Source: Terriglobia bacterium (lineage in GTDB: Bacteria; Acidobacteriota; Terriglobia; UBA7540). From it: 7,282 bases of DNA. The stretch covers positions 1-7,282 of the forward strand of contig JASHTO010000649.1 of NCBI GenBank assembly GCA_030040515.1. The letters are read 5' to 3'. The translations under genes were made by a program, and so were the position numbers. Under the pieces are notes generated by a model, which did no database searches, was not told where the DNA came from, and saw nothing but the letters and a program-made list of their open reading frames with translations. Positions 1 through 5,956 of this stretch are shown here, one piece after another (position 1 is the stretch's first letter; every line of letters starts with the position of its first letter).

Positions 1-446
1 CCGGTAAACGGCCCGGAAATCAGGCCGCTCACCGAACCGATGTTCACGATGCGGCCTCGCGCTTTGCGCAGGATGGGGAGAAAGGCCTGCGTGACGCCGA
101 TCTGGCCGATGACGTTGACTTCCAACTGGCGACGGAGGGCATCGAGCGGAAGGAACTCCAGCATCCCGCCCATCACAATGCCGGCGTTGTTGATCAGTCC
201 CGTCAGTCCCGCGCCGCCCAGCGCCTCCGTGACGTTTCGCGCCGCCACCGTTATTTCCGTTTCATCGCTGATGTCCAGACGAATCGGTGTGAACCGCGCG
301 GACGCACGCCGGCGAAGCGAATCACCGTCCGCGGCTTTGCGAATCCCGGCGAAGACCTGGTATCCCAGCGTGTCGAGGTGCAGCGCGCACGCTTCACCGA
401 TCCCCGTCGATGCTCCCGTGATGACCACCGCACCCAAGTCTGCCAT
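1..446 (-). CDS. Short-chain dehydrogenase/reductase (SDR), C-terminal part outside window
   Basis: Classical SDR oxidoreductase, expected to use NAD(P)(H) in the cytoplasm; the substrate cannot be told. The frame is open from the ATG at 446 to the left edge (148 complete codons). The nucleotide-binding glycine motif TGASTGIG is at residues 10-17, the structural NNAG at 86-89, the active-site Asn is probably N111 (EVNVIGQ), and the catalytic Ser is probably S138 (VNIGSVSG). The YxxxK motif would follow just beyond the window edge, so catalytic competence cannot be verified. The stretch RRQLEVNVIGQIGVTQAFLP and the overall style resemble retinol-dehydrogenase or hydroxysteroid-dehydrogenase-like bacterial SDRs. 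An AAGGAG ribosome site lies 5 nt before the ATG and fixes the start. It is the last gene of the left minus-strand cluster, 146 bp after the lipoprotein gene, so it may have its own promoter. Confidence 0.93.
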   Translation of the reverse strand, partial: MADLGAVVITGASTGIGEACALHLDTLGYQVFAGIRKAADGDSLRRRASARFTPIRLDISDETEITVAARNVTEALGGAGLTGLINNAGIVMGGMLEFLPLDALRRQLEVNVIGQIGVTQAFLPILRKARGRIVNIGSVSGLISGPFT

Positions 447-451
447 CGGCT

Positions 452-457
452 CTCCTT
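452..457 (-). promoter_or_regulatory. Ribosome binding site of the SDR gene
   Basis: AAGGAG on the minus strand, 5 nt upstream of the ATG at 446. It is among the best Shine-Dalgarno matches in this window and decides the SDR start. Confidence 0.8.
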
Positions 458-592
458 TTTGACGTATCATATCAAGGGAGGCACCTTCTGCGCTTCGAAG
501 AATTGGCGAGTCATTAAGGGCGGGGGTGCGGCTTGCCGAATGTCCGCTGAACAGGTTGCTGTATTCCCGGGCAATCGGCTGACACATTTGAC

Positions 593-1162
593 TCATTCCA
601 GCGCTGCGACCAGCAGGGAGGCCTTACGCGCGAGATTGAAGGCCCGTTGGAAATCGCCACTTTCAGACGCTCGAACGGACTGCGACAGAAAAGTACTCGC
701 ATCGTCGAGCGTCTTTCGCTCGTTGGCGGATAGACGGGCGGGGTTGAGGCGGCTCATGCGCTGACGGACACTTTCCTGCAAGCGCAGAACCTCGTCGCGA
801 AGGGCAATTTCCTGCGCTGAGCTTTCCTGCGGTTCGAGGGCGGGAACTTCAGCGGGCGGCGTCTCAGGAGTATCCGGCGGGGTGGTGTCGTCCGGCTCGG
901 AGGCCGCAGCAGCGGGCGCGTGATGTGTCGGCCGTGGGTGCGTGGGGGGCTGTGGCGAGGCGGGCGGAGGCGTGACTTCGGGCGCGGGTGGGGGAGCCGG
1001 CTCTTCGATCACCATTACTTCCGAAGGGTTGGCGGTAGCCGTGGGCGCGACAGCCTGCGCCGGTACATAAACCACAACGCTGGCCGGACCCTGTCGCCGG
1101 GGACAACCGCCGAACCAAAGCACCAATGCGCAGACCGAGGCGAAAGTACTCTTACCCGCCAT
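593..1162 (-). CDS. Putative Pro-rich lipoprotein with helical C-terminal domain
   Basis: Predicted 189-residue secreted lipoprotein of unknown function. From the ATG at 1162, a short basic N-terminus (MAGK) is followed by a hydrophobic stretch ending in LWFGGC, a near-canonical lipobox with Cys20 as the lipidation site. Residues about 55-105 are a low-complexity Pro/Ala/Thr/Glu linker, as expected for a periplasm-spanning or wall-spanning tether. Residues about 115-189 are predicted helical (EIALRDEVLRLQESVRQRMSRL, then LSANERKTLDDASTFLSQSVRA and FQRAFNLARKASLLVAALE), with a TPR-like look in the last 45 residues. A start six codons upstream (ATG at 1180) is possible, but it puts Glu and Asp before the signal core; neither ATG has a strong ribosome site. 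The gene follows the membrane-protein gene in the same direction after a 136-bp gap. I recall similar C-termini in acidobacterial hypothetical proteins, but this is memory and was not searched. Confidence 0.8.
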   Translation of the reverse strand: MAGKSTFASVCALVLWFGGCPRRQGPASVVVYVPAQAVAPTATANPSEVMVIEEPAPPPAPEVTPPPASPQPPTHPRPTHHAPAAAASEPDDTTPPDTPETPPAEVPALEPQESSAQEIALRDEVLRLQESVRQRMSRLNPARLSANERKTLDDASTFLSQSVRASESGDFQRAFNLARKASLLVAALE

Positions 1163-1227
1163 ATCCCAGAATTCTACCATCAGCGGAAGAGCAAAGCCGA
1201 ACCATTCCCTCGCCGGCGCAGGAGGCC

Positions 1228-1252
1228 CGCATCTTCTTATTCAACAGATGCG
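1228..1252 (-). other. Inverted repeat in the gap between membrane-protein and lipoprotein genes
   Basis: CGCATCT and AGATGCG form a perfect 7-bp stem around an 11-nt loop, 47 bp after the membrane-protein stop. There is no U-run after the stem, so it is not a canonical intrinsic terminator. It may stabilise the 3' end of the upstream message or be chance. The rest of the gap (1163-1298) shows no gene. Confidence 0.35.
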
Positions 1253-1298
1253 CCAGCTCGACAGGCAAACGGTGCGCCTGGAAATGCAAAACCTAACG

Positions 1299-2393
1299 TC
1301 AACCGCGCCGGCGACGATGAGACGAGGCGCGACAGAGATCCTCCAAAGCAGGCACTCGCGAGGCAATGAATTGTACCCCGTAATTTTGCAGGAAGGCCTG
1401 GCCGGGCATTCCCACCACACTGAGGAGGACAAAAAGCAAACCTGTAAAGACGCTTAGGGCAACGATGCCGAGGAAAACCGTCAGGGGATTCCAAACCCAC
1501 GCCAGTCCGAAAGCGCGCAAGGTGAAAATGACGAGCGCGGCAGTGACCAGCGCTCCGGAAGAAAGCCCCATCAAGACCGGGAACAGAATGAAGAGCACAA
1601 TGATCCCAATTCCCATCGACGCGGCGAATCGCAACACCACGTAAAAGAGGAATGTGCCGGTATCGCGACGCGAGATTCCCCAAACTTCACTCCACGCAAC
1701 AGGGAGAGAGACGTGGCGGGCGTACATGACGGGTGCAACCAGATCATCCGTCAGCGTTATGCTGATGGCGACTCCCAAACCCACGAAAACCACCACCGTC
1801 AATTCGCTTACCAGAAGTATCGAGGCAATCCAGGAGGGATGGCCCGAGGCGCGGAGGAAACTCAGATAGCGAAGTGAAACGACCATCACTGCGGAAACCA
1901 GCGCCAGGATCGAACCCACCACCCCCACCAGCCAGAGAAAGTACGATCGGCCAGGGAATCTCAGGTTCTTCCATGCGGCGAATATCGTGACTTCATGCCG
2001 GATGACAGCTTCCACCAGAACAAAGCGCATCACACAGCGTGCGTAGATAATGCCCAGAACCAGAGCAAGGCTGAGGGCAACGGCCAGAACGATCAAAATG
2101 AGATGCTGGGCGATCACTCCCCGAAAGCGCAGAAGCAGGTCCGTCGGGTGCAGGTCCACGGGCAGCGCTCCGAAGCTCCACTGGAACGCCGCGGTCGACG
2201 TCCCCCCGCCCAGGAACAGGCACACCAGGCTGAGTGAAATCCAGCGCCGGCCGACAAAGGGGCCAAAAAGCAGATGGACCGTTTCGTTCCACGCCGGGGA
2301 AAGGGCTTCCACCGGAGAAAGCGGGCTGGTTTCCCGACGAGGCGTAGGGAAACGTAGAGGTTTGGCAAGTCGCCCGGCTGCATCAGGTTGCAT
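1299..2393 (-). CDS. Polytopic inner-membrane protein of unknown function
   Basis: A 364-residue membrane protein with about six or seven hydrophobic segments. In residue numbers from the ATG at 2393, they lie at about 51-66, 97-122, 151-173, 189-212, 247-277, 278-297 and 303-328. A soluble N-terminal segment contains SPLSPVEALSPAWNETVHLLFGPF, a typical pre-membrane helix in this kind of protein. The conserved-looking stretch LTDDLVAPVMYARHVSLPVAW (about 214-234) sits in the middle between membrane segments. This pattern of an Asp-rich turn, a Pro-Met-Tyr-x-Arg motif and a following AW occurs in bacterial proteins annotated only as hypothetical; I cannot assign a family. The frame could begin at a GTG at 2432, but that would overlap the upstream gene and lacks a ribosome site, whereas the ATG at 2393 is preceded by GGAG at 4 nt. 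The gene is 31 bp downstream of the helical-repeat gene and is probably co-transcribed with it. Confidence 0.85.
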   Translation of the reverse strand: MQPDAAGRLAKPLRFPTPRRETSPLSPVEALSPAWNETVHLLFGPFVGRRWISLSLVCLFLGGGTSTAAFQWSFGALPVDLHPTDLLLRFRGVIAQHLILIVLAVALSLALVLGIIYARCVMRFVLVEAVIRHEVTIFAAWKNLRFPGRSYFLWLVGVVGSILALVSAVMVVSLRYLSFLRASGHPSWIASILLVSELTVVVFVGLGVAISITLTDDLVAPVMYARHVSLPVAWSEVWGISRRDTGTFLFYVVLRFAASMGIGIIVLFILFPVLMGLSSGALVTAALVIFTLRAFGLAWVWNPLTVFLGIVALSVFTGLLFVLLSVVGMPGQAFLQNYGVQFIASRVPALEDLCRASSHRRRRG

Positions 2394-2397
2394 AGCT

Positions 2398-2401
2398 CTC
2401 C
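2398..2401 (-). promoter_or_regulatory. Ribosome binding site deciding the membrane-protein start
   Basis: GGAG on the minus strand, 4 nt before the ATG at 2393, within the 31-bp gap after the upstream stop codon. No comparable site precedes the GTG at 2432, so the shorter protein is preferred. Confidence 0.6.
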
Positions 2402-2424
2402 GGAAGAGTCCAGTCTTACCACTA

Positions 2425-3240
2425 CTATACACTGGCGGGAGGAATCCGGCGCTGCTTGTTCAAGCGGGCGGCGCAGTGTGCCTTAATGTATTTCCGCACG
2501 GACTCCGGCATGCGATGGTCCAGGCAGATGTCGCGCAAATCTGTGACCGCGAGATCCGGAAGGAAAGCCAGCACGCGGGAGAAAGGCGTGAGCGGGTTGC
2601 GAATCAGCGCGAGGCGCAGGTGGTACTGATGCGACCATCGCTCGTGCAGGGCCACTTGTTCCACGATTACCGGAGGCAGCCCGTCGCGGGCGAGCACCTT
2701 AAGCAAATTGCCTTCCGTCAGGCTGGGGTTGTCGAGTACGGCGCGAATCAATTCCAGGTCGGGCTCTACCAGCAGGCTGGCGGCAAGGCGACCCGTGCCT
2801 CGCCGGGCGAGAGAGATCTTTTCCCCGCGCGGCATGCCCTCCATTTTTTTCAGGATGGTCTCCTCCGCCAGCATTTTGATATCGGTGGGGACGGCGGGGG
2901 TTTGGGCGACGCGCAGCAAGTCAAAGATATAGAGGAACTTCATGAGCGGAACGGAGACCTGCCGCGGCGTCTTGGGGTGCCTCACCAAAGCAAGTTGTAC
3001 GCTGTAATTCCGACGGACCTCCTTGTGTTGCGCCAGCTCACGAACCACTTCATGCGCCAGATCTTTGCGTGCCAGCAGGCGAAGCAGGTCGCGCTCCTGC
3101 AAATGGGGATTGCGCGCCAGACCCAGCAGAACCTCCTTGGCGGTTTCTTTGCACAGGTTCTCAATTTCGCGGCGCGAGAAGGCTGCTTCCGCCTGTTCGG
3201 CGCGCTGTTCCAGCCGTTCCCGCGGTGACAAATCTCTCAT
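2425..3240 (-). CDS. Alpha-helical repeat protein with duplicated module (HEAT/ARM-like), unknown function
   Basis: A 271-residue soluble protein without signal peptide or membrane segment. It begins with a charged helical region (residues 1-33, rich in Arg and Glu) and then carries two copies of one module at about 34-112 and 161-239. The copies align without a gap at an offset of 127 residues. Each has an NPxL turn (N44-P45 and N171-P172), a conserved DLLRLLAR or NLLKVLAR helix, a conserved His (H72 and H199), and the motif LALVRHPKTP or LALIRNPLTP. Such regularly spaced helices with Asn-Pro and His-Pro turns suggest a HEAT-like or leucine-rich-variant solenoid that binds protein partners. 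No catalytic motif is visible. The ATG at 3240 is the only sensible start because a TGA codon immediately precedes it in frame. It is the first gene of the left minus-strand cluster. The stop codon lies 31 bp before the membrane-protein start. Confidence 0.85.
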   Translation of the reverse strand: MRDLSPRERLEQRAEQAEAAFSRREIENLCKETAKEVLLGLARNPHLQERDLLRLLARKDLAHEVVRELAQHKEVRRNYSVQLALVRHPKTPRQVSVPLMKFLYIFDLLRVAQTPAVPTDIKMLAEETILKKMEGMPRGEKISLARRGTGRLAASLLVEPDLELIRAVLDNPSLTEGNLLKVLARDGLPPVIVEQVALHERWSHQYHLRLALIRNPLTPFSRVLAFLPDLAVTDLRDICLDHRMPESVRKYIKAHCAARLNKQRRIPPASV

Positions 3241-3249
3241 TCATCGGCG

Positions 3250-3279
3250 ATTTTAGAAGGGAGAGGCTCACGGCTGCAA
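3250..3279 (-). promoter_or_regulatory. Candidate sigma70 promoter for the helical-repeat gene
   Basis: Minus strand: TTGCAG (3279-3274, weak -35) with 18-bp spacing to TAAAAT (3255-3250, good -10). The -10 ends only 9 nt before the ATG, so a transcript started here would be nearly leaderless. This fits the lack of any Shine-Dalgarno sequence before this gene. The call is from pattern only. Confidence 0.35.
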
Positions 3280-3513
3280 GCATTGCCGCGAAAATCATAA
3301 ACGGGCTTCACTCAGGAAATCTCAACGCCGCTTGCCATCGGTTTCCGTTTGCGCCCATCATCCCGAAAAAATCCAATGTTGGCTTCAACGAGGGGTGGTC
3401 CTTCTGCATCCAACTTAAAAGGGAAATGAGTGGGGTAAGAAAACCGCATGAAATTTTACTTGAAAAATCCCTTAAGAATTGATATTTGGAAAGAGTCACC
3501 CGAAGGACCGCAG

Positions 3514-3534
3514 ACCGTTCAACGAACCGTTCAA
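3514..3534 (+). repeat. Direct repeat ACCGTTCAA x2, possible operator
   Basis: ACCGTTCAA occurs at 3514-3522 and 3526-3534, a period of 12 bp. CGTTCAA recurs at 3621-3627 over the TPR start codon. The repeat lies about 100 bp upstream of the TPR gene, so a binding site for a tandem-binding regulator is possible; chance cannot be excluded. Confidence 0.3.
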
Positions 3535-3612
3535 GCGTCTGAGACGTGTCAAGTGTCCCGCCTCTTCGGCAACGGGTGCGCACTGTTCACCAAAGATTCA
3601 CAATATCTCGAT

Positions 3613-3617
3613 GAGGT
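3613..3617 (+). promoter_or_regulatory. Ribosome binding site of the TPR gene
   Basis: GAGGT ends 9 nt before the ATG at 3627 and 12 nt before the adjacent in-frame ATG at 3630. The spacing favours the first ATG. Confidence 0.5.
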
Positions 3618-3626
3618 AGTCGTTCA

Positions 3627-4967
3627 ATGATGAAGACCACTGCGCTCTGGACCCTCACCTTGATGGTCAGTTTTTCCTTCGCTGCCACGGCGGGCGAACC
3701 CTCAAAAGCGACCGTTCATTCCTCGGCTTTAACCCTGACCGCCCGCGTCGAGGCACCGCCCCAGGCTGCTTCTGGCCCGCAATGGAAGAGCCGGGATGAG
3801 TATGACGCGTTTAATGCGATGGCGGGCGAGAAGGATGCTGACAAGCAGATCGCCCTCGCCCAGGCTTTTATCCAGAAATTTGCGAACTCTGATTTCATCG
3901 GGAACGCTTATACGGTGGAAATGGAGGACTATTACAAACTGGGCAAGACTGACCAGGCGATTGACGCGGCGAAGAAGGTTATGGCCGCCAATCCAAACAA
4001 TCTGGACGCCCTGGCCTTCCTGAGTTACGTTTTTCCCTTTAAGTATAATAAGGCGGATGCGGACGCGGCGACCCAGCTCACGCAGGCGCAGACGAACGCC
4101 CAGCACGGGTTGGAATTAGTCCAAAAACTGCCCAAGCCTGCTAACGTTACGCAGGAAGCTTACGATCAATACGTCAAATCCAAGCGCGCCCTCTTCAATG
4201 GCACCCTTGGATTCGTCGGACTTCAGCAAAATAAATACCCGGACGCCATCAATTATCTAAAGCAAGCAAAAGTCGATAACCCGAGCGATGTTTACACCAT
4301 CTATCGCCTAGCGCTTGCTTATTTATTGTCCACGCCCCCCGATGACGATAACGGCATCTGGTATTATGCGCACGCCCTGGCTTTGGCCAAAGCCGCAAAG
4401 GATCCCAATGTGGACGCCTGGGAGAAATACCTGAACCAGACTTATCTGGCCTATCACGGAACCGATACAGGGCTTTCCGACATCGAAGCGCAGGCCGCAA
4501 CACAGACCGACCCACCCGCTGGCTTTACGGTCAGCAAGGTGCAACCACCGCCGGCCAAGACCGGAAACAACACGGTGGACGCATTCAACGACCTGACTTA
4601 TCCGCTAAAACTGGGCGGCGTGACTGCCCAGAAGCAGTGGGACGCCATCAAGGGTCAACCCATCGAAAATTTTGGCGGTACGGTAGAGAGTGTTGAGAAG
4701 GGCGATGATCCTAACACCTACCTGCTTCATATCGCGGTGTTGCCCGATACCAAGTCGTCGGAGGGTTATGACATCGTGCTGAAGGATTCCACTCAGCCGA
4801 ACGTCAAGAACCTGGCAAAGGATGACTCGGTGCTCTTCAAAGGGACGTTGGACTCCTACGTCGCGACTCCCAATATGATCTTAACCCTTGTGGGTGAGGT
4901 CTCTTCCGACCTTCCGGACAGACCGCCCGCCAAGGGACGGCCCGCTCATCACGGCTCAGGTAAATAA
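3627..4967 (+). CDS. Secreted TPR protein with OB-fold-like C-terminal domain
   Basis: A 446-residue exported protein of unknown function. Residues 1-22 form a Sec signal peptide (basic start, hydrophobic core LWTLTLMVSFSFA, likely cut after A20-T21-A22). A linker leads to helical repeats: about 73-135 includes a TPR-like pair (YTVEMEDYYKLGKTDQAIDA, then AANPNNLDALAFLSY), and 189-256 holds another (NGTLGFVGLQQNKYPDAINY, then NPSDVYTIYRLALAYLLS). The helices around 141-170 may belong to a further, degenerate repeat. Residues about 313-430 look like a beta-rich domain (FGGTVESVEKG, TYLLHIAVLPD, SVLFKGTLDSY, MILTLVGEV), which resembles the OB-fold tRNA_anti-like domains found in bacterial envelope proteins. 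The tail is short, basic and His-rich. TPRs usually mediate protein contacts, so a periplasmic scaffold is the best guess. The gene is alone on the plus strand, divergent from the helical-repeat gene and convergent with the Fis-like gene. Confidence 0.9.
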   Translation: MMKTTALWTLTLMVSFSFAATAGEPSKATVHSSALTLTARVEAPPQAASGPQWKSRDEYDAFNAMAGEKDADKQIALAQAFIQKFANSDFIGNAYTVEMEDYYKLGKTDQAIDAAKKVMAANPNNLDALAFLSYVFPFKYNKADADAATQLTQAQTNAQHGLELVQKLPKPANVTQEAYDQYVKSKRALFNGTLGFVGLQQNKYPDAINYLKQAKVDNPSDVYTIYRLALAYLLSTPPDDDNGIWYYAHALALAKAAKDPNVDAWEKYLNQTYLAYHGTDTGLSDIEAQAATQTDPPAGFTVSKVQPPPAKTGNNTVDAFNDLTYPLKLGGVTAQKQWDAIKGQPIENFGGTVESVEKGDDPNTYLLHIAVLPDTKSSEGYDIVLKDSTQPNVKNLAKDDSVLFKGTLDSYVATPNMILTLVGEVSSDLPDRPPAKGRPAHHGSGK

Positions 4968-4977
4968 TCTCTTCGAG

Positions 4978-4994
4978 ACGGGGGGCGCCCCCGT
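4978..4994 (+). terminator. GC-rich hairpin after the TPR gene
   Basis: ACGGGGG and CCCCCGT form a perfect 7-bp stem around a 3-nt loop, 10 bp after the TPR stop codon. No U-run follows, so this is not a textbook intrinsic terminator, but the position between two convergent genes suits a transcript end or mRNA-stabilising hairpin. The remaining gap to 5120 holds no gene that I can support. Confidence 0.4.
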
Positions 4995-5120
4995 GGCGCC
5001 CTGCGCCTCCATTCCCGCCACAGCAATATTCTGTTTGCGGCCCAAGGAAGCCAATTACGCTGAACTCTCGTATGTAGACAAAGTGAAAGCCGCGAATCCA
5101 GCGGCAGTGGTCACTCGCCA

Positions 5121-5348
5121 TCAGTGGCGGGCGCGTCGCTTGGGGCGGTGGTCAAGGCCCAGGTCTTCCACCTTGCGGCTGAGGGTATTGCGATGAATAC
5201 CGAGGGCCGCGGCGGTCTTGGAATGGTTGCCGTTGTTCCTCTCCAGCATCTTCTTGATAAAGCGCTTCTCAAATTCTGAAACCGCATCGAGATAGAGTAT
5301 CCCGTGCTCAATCATCTGGTTCACAAGGGATTCAAGTTGGTCTTTCAC
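5121..5348 (-). CDS. Small Fis-family helix-turn-helix DNA-binding protein
   Basis: A 75-residue predicted DNA-binding protein related to the C-terminal domain of Fis and of NtrC-type activators (HTH_8 type). Residues about 21-62 carry the family pattern: DAVSEFEKRFIKKMLERNNG, then the HTH NHSKTAAALGIHRNTLSRKVEDLGL. A basic tail, RPKRRARH, ends the protein. There is no receiver or AAA+ domain, so it is a stand-alone Fis-like protein that may act as a nucleoid or local transcription factor; its targets are unknown. The longest frame begins at a TTG at 5369 without a ribosome site. The GTG at 5348 has GGAG at 7 nt and yields MKDQLESLV, the kind of start I expect for this family. It follows cvpA by 39 bp in the same direction, so it is likely the last gene of the purC-cvpA transcript. 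Confidence 0.9.
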   Translation of the reverse strand: MKDQLESLVNQMIEHGILYLDAVSEFEKRFIKKMLERNNGNHSKTAAALGIHRNTLSRKVEDLGLDHRPKRRARH

Positions 5349-5355
5349 AGCAAAG

Positions 5356-5359
5356 CTCC
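5356..5359 (-). promoter_or_regulatory. Ribosome binding site deciding the Fis-like start
   Basis: GGAG on the minus strand, 7 nt before the GTG at 5348. It lies inside the longer TTG-initiated frame and supports the shorter protein. Confidence 0.65.
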
Positions 5360-5387
5360 GGTCAATCAAAATTGCAAATATTACGGC

Positions 5388-5939
5388 TCAAGGTTTAGCC
5401 AATCCCTTGTCCTGCTGAATCAGCGCGTCGTGAAACTTGTCAAACCCCAGATGGAACTGGGCGCGCAAACTGCCGGGCATCACGAGAGCAATCACCCGCG
5501 CTCCAGTGGTCACATAGGGCGCAAGCTTCGATTGCTGCACGGTGTCGGACTTGATGGCGAAGGCCAACATGGCCATCAGCAGAATGGCATCAATCAAAAC
5601 CCCGCGCACCAGGCCGAAGACTCCACCCAGAAACCGATCAAACCACTGAATGCCCGCAGTCTTGATCAGCTTGCGCGCCAACAACGCCACCAGCGCGCCC
5701 AGGAGGGATGTCCCAAGAAATAGGACCAGAAATCCCAGGCCCAGGGCCACCTCATGCGACTTGGAGATATCCTCAAACCAAAGCGCGGCGCGCTGATACC
5801 CGATGGCCGCCACAATCAGTCCAATCAGCACCGACGCCAGGGAGATCATTTCCTGGACGAAACCCTTCACCATGGCCGAGATGACGGAAGCCAGGACAAT
5901 TGCGGCAAGAATGCAGTCCAGCCAGTTCCATGCGGCCAT
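5388..5939 (-). CDS. cvpA: CvpA family inner-membrane protein
   Basis: A 183-residue CvpA-family protein, named after a protein needed for colicin V production in E. coli; the biochemical role is still poorly defined, with links to envelope stress. Four hydrophobic segments lie at about 8-22, 32-50, 64-90 and 107-130. Family hallmarks are the N-terminal WNWLD (residues 4-8), the KGFVQE turn after the first segment (25-30), and the RFLGGVFGLVRG motif (102-113) before the last membrane segment. The C-terminal 50 residues are soluble and helical. The length is normal for the family. The ATG at 5939 lies 17 bp after the purC stop codon; no strong Shine-Dalgarno is visible, so translation may depend on readout from purC. 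The likely transcript is purC-cvpA-fis. CvpA next to purine genes also occurs in E. coli (cvpA-purF). Confidence 0.92.
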   Translation of the reverse strand: MAAWNWLDCILAAIVLASVISAMVKGFVQEMISLASVLIGLIVAAIGYQRAALWFEDISKSHEVALGLGFLVLFLGTSLLGALVALLARKLIKTAGIQWFDRFLGGVFGLVRGVLIDAILLMAMLAFAIKSDTVQQSKLAPYVTTGARVIALVMPGSLRAQFHLGFDKFHDALIQQDKGLAKP

Positions 5940-5956
5940 GATGACGCGTTCGCAAT

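Larger units (their letters stand above)
3241..3626. other. Divergent intergenic region between helical-repeat and TPR genes
   Basis: This 386-bp stretch lies between two divergently transcribed genes and should hold promoters for both. The part from about 3360 to 3500 is visibly richer in A and T than the flanking genes. It contains the candidate minus-strand promoter at 3250-3279, a 9-bp direct repeat at 3514-3534, an 11-bp palindrome (CGTCTGAGACG, 3536-3546) and a 60-codon plus frame ending on the TPR start codon. I see no tRNA, riboswitch or convincing gene. A plus-strand TTGAAA at 3460-3465 has only a poor -10 partner (TATTTG), so the TPR promoter remains unplaced. Confidence 0.6.

Noticed and set aside
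40..462. 140-codon plus-strand frame at the left edge
   Set aside because: The minus-strand frame in the same place reads as a clear SDR with all N-terminal motifs; the plus frame is its Arg/Ser/Pro-rich mirror.
460..480. TATGAT upstream of the SDR gene as a -10 box
   Set aside because: The hexamer 17 bp upstream (AGCGCA) does not resemble a -35 element, so no promoter was called.
1153..1180. TAGAAT near the lipoprotein start as a -10 box
   Set aside because: No acceptable -35 at 15-19 bp, and it would lie inside the alternative N-terminus only 10 bp before the chosen ATG.
1237..1683. 148-codon minus-strand frame overlapping the membrane-protein gene
   Set aside because: It is in a different frame of the membrane-protein gene, and its sequence is a Cys/Arg/His-rich shadow without hydrophobic pattern.
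2050..3228. 392-codon open frame on the plus strand
   Set aside because: It is antisense to the helical-repeat and membrane-protein genes, has a Gln/Arg-rich composition with no domain pattern, and no ribosome site. Long antisense frames are common in GC-rich genes.
3308..3583. 91-codon minus-strand frame in the divergent intergenic region
   Set aside because: No ribosome site, no family resemblance, and it lies where promoters for both neighbours are expected. It was not listed as a gene.
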